DNA of 22,852 nt from DATLCI01 sp035526435 (GTDB lineage: Bacteria; Acidobacteriota; Terriglobia; Terriglobales; Acidobacteriaceae), in NCBI GenBank assembly GCA_035526435.1, contig DATLCI010000163.1, positions 1 to 22,852 of the forward strand, read 5' to 3'. The notes beneath the pieces were generated by a model. It saw only the letters and a program-made list of their open reading frames with translations, ran no database searches and was not told the origin of the DNA. Below, piece by piece: positions 22,663 to 22,852 of the stretch. The translations under genes and the position numbers were made by a program. The stretch's first letter is position 1, and each line of letters opens with the position of its first letter.

Positions 22663-22852
22663 TCATCTTTTCTTCATCTTCTGCTCAAACGCCGCCCAGT
22701 CCACCTTATCGAACCGCTCCGAACCCGCCTTGGTCAGCGCCTTCAACTCCGCAAACAGTTTCGGATCAACCTCCGTGAAGTTGAAGCATGATTTCCCTTG
22801 CATGCGCCGCTTCAATTCCGGCGACATGCTCTTCATAAAGTCCGGAGACGCG
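22663..22852 (-). CDS. Unidentified protein, C-terminal part only
   Basis: An open frame enters from the right edge on the minus strand and ends with TGA at 22663-22665, giving the last 62 residues. The visible part is hydrophilic and helical, with 'KSMSPELKRRMQGKSCFNFTEVD' split by a Gly-Lys-Ser-Cys turn, followed by a basic amphipathic end (FDKVDWAAFEQKMKKR). The MQGKSCFNF segment is familiar from small conserved proteins of unknown function, but I cannot name the family with confidence. Coding is supported by codon use and by the absence of stops in this frame up to the window edge. The start and most of the protein lie outside. Confidence 0.65.
   Translation of the reverse strand, partial: ASPDFMKSMSPELKRRMQGKSCFNFTEVDPKLFAELKALTKAGSERFDKVDWAAFEQKMKKR

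Noticed and set aside
22338..22791. Open frames on both strands over the tandem repeats (Arg/Gly- or Leu/Ser-rich products)
   Set aside because: They are translations of a low-complexity DNA repeat, with no start signals and no conserved fold.

Overview
The window looks like a chromosomal segment of an Acidobacteriota bacterium, probably class Terriglobia (the Koribacter/soil subdivision 1 type). Three secreted proteins have the domain layout of the 'VWFA-related Acidobacterial domain' family. Codon use is GC-rich throughout, and the other protein sequences fit this group. This is inferred from family content; no database was searched. No tRNA, rRNA, CRISPR array, transposase or prophage gene was recognised.

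Layout. (1) 1-2762: pheS (5' end cut off by the window) overlaps pheT by 4 nt. The PheS carries a four-cysteine insertion and the PheT lacks the usual N-terminal tRNA-binding OB domain. (2) 2825-4938: a Tat-signal, HisC-like aminotransferase and a PhyH-type 2-oxoglutarate/Fe(II) oxygenase lie between pheT and the cell-division genes. (3) 5037-5956: a small coiled-coil (ZapB-like) gene, zapA, and a clear 6S RNA gene (ssrS) with its own promoter. (4) 6038-8021: lgt (lipoprotein diacylglyceryl transferase) and an RluD-type pseudouridine synthase. (5) 8032-12593: three paralogous secreted VWA proteins, two on + and one on -, with a cyclic-nucleotide-binding/DUF1003 membrane protein among them. (6) 12780-16306: an MglA-type small GTPase with a TTG start, a secreted M48 metalloprotease with an extra C-terminal domain, and a one-AAA-domain Clp ATPase that has a possible ClpP-docking tripeptide. 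(7) 16397-19636: a DUF4015/LysM-like lipoprotein, ilvE with a structured leader, and a DinB-fold protein. (8) 19720-22242: a type II NADH dehydrogenase (-) and the type IV pilus retraction ATPase PilT (+). (9) 22243-22852: terminator, REP-like sequence, a roughly 75-bp tandem repeat, and the C-terminal end of an unidentified minus-strand gene.

How the parts relate. The first 8 kb is mostly conserved housekeeping: translation, division, global transcription control by 6S RNA, and lipoprotein maturation. The middle is envelope-oriented: exported VWA proteins, an exported protease and a lipoprotein, the last of which would need Lgt. MglA and PilT are both linked to type IV pilus motility in other bacteria, but they lie about 8 kb apart here with unrelated genes between. 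No coherent new multi-gene system can be proven from the sequence. The best candidates for something under-described are the VWA trio around the cNMP-sensing membrane protein, the D2-only Clp ATPase with an LGF loop, the paired PheS/PheT domain changes, and the folded ilvE leader.
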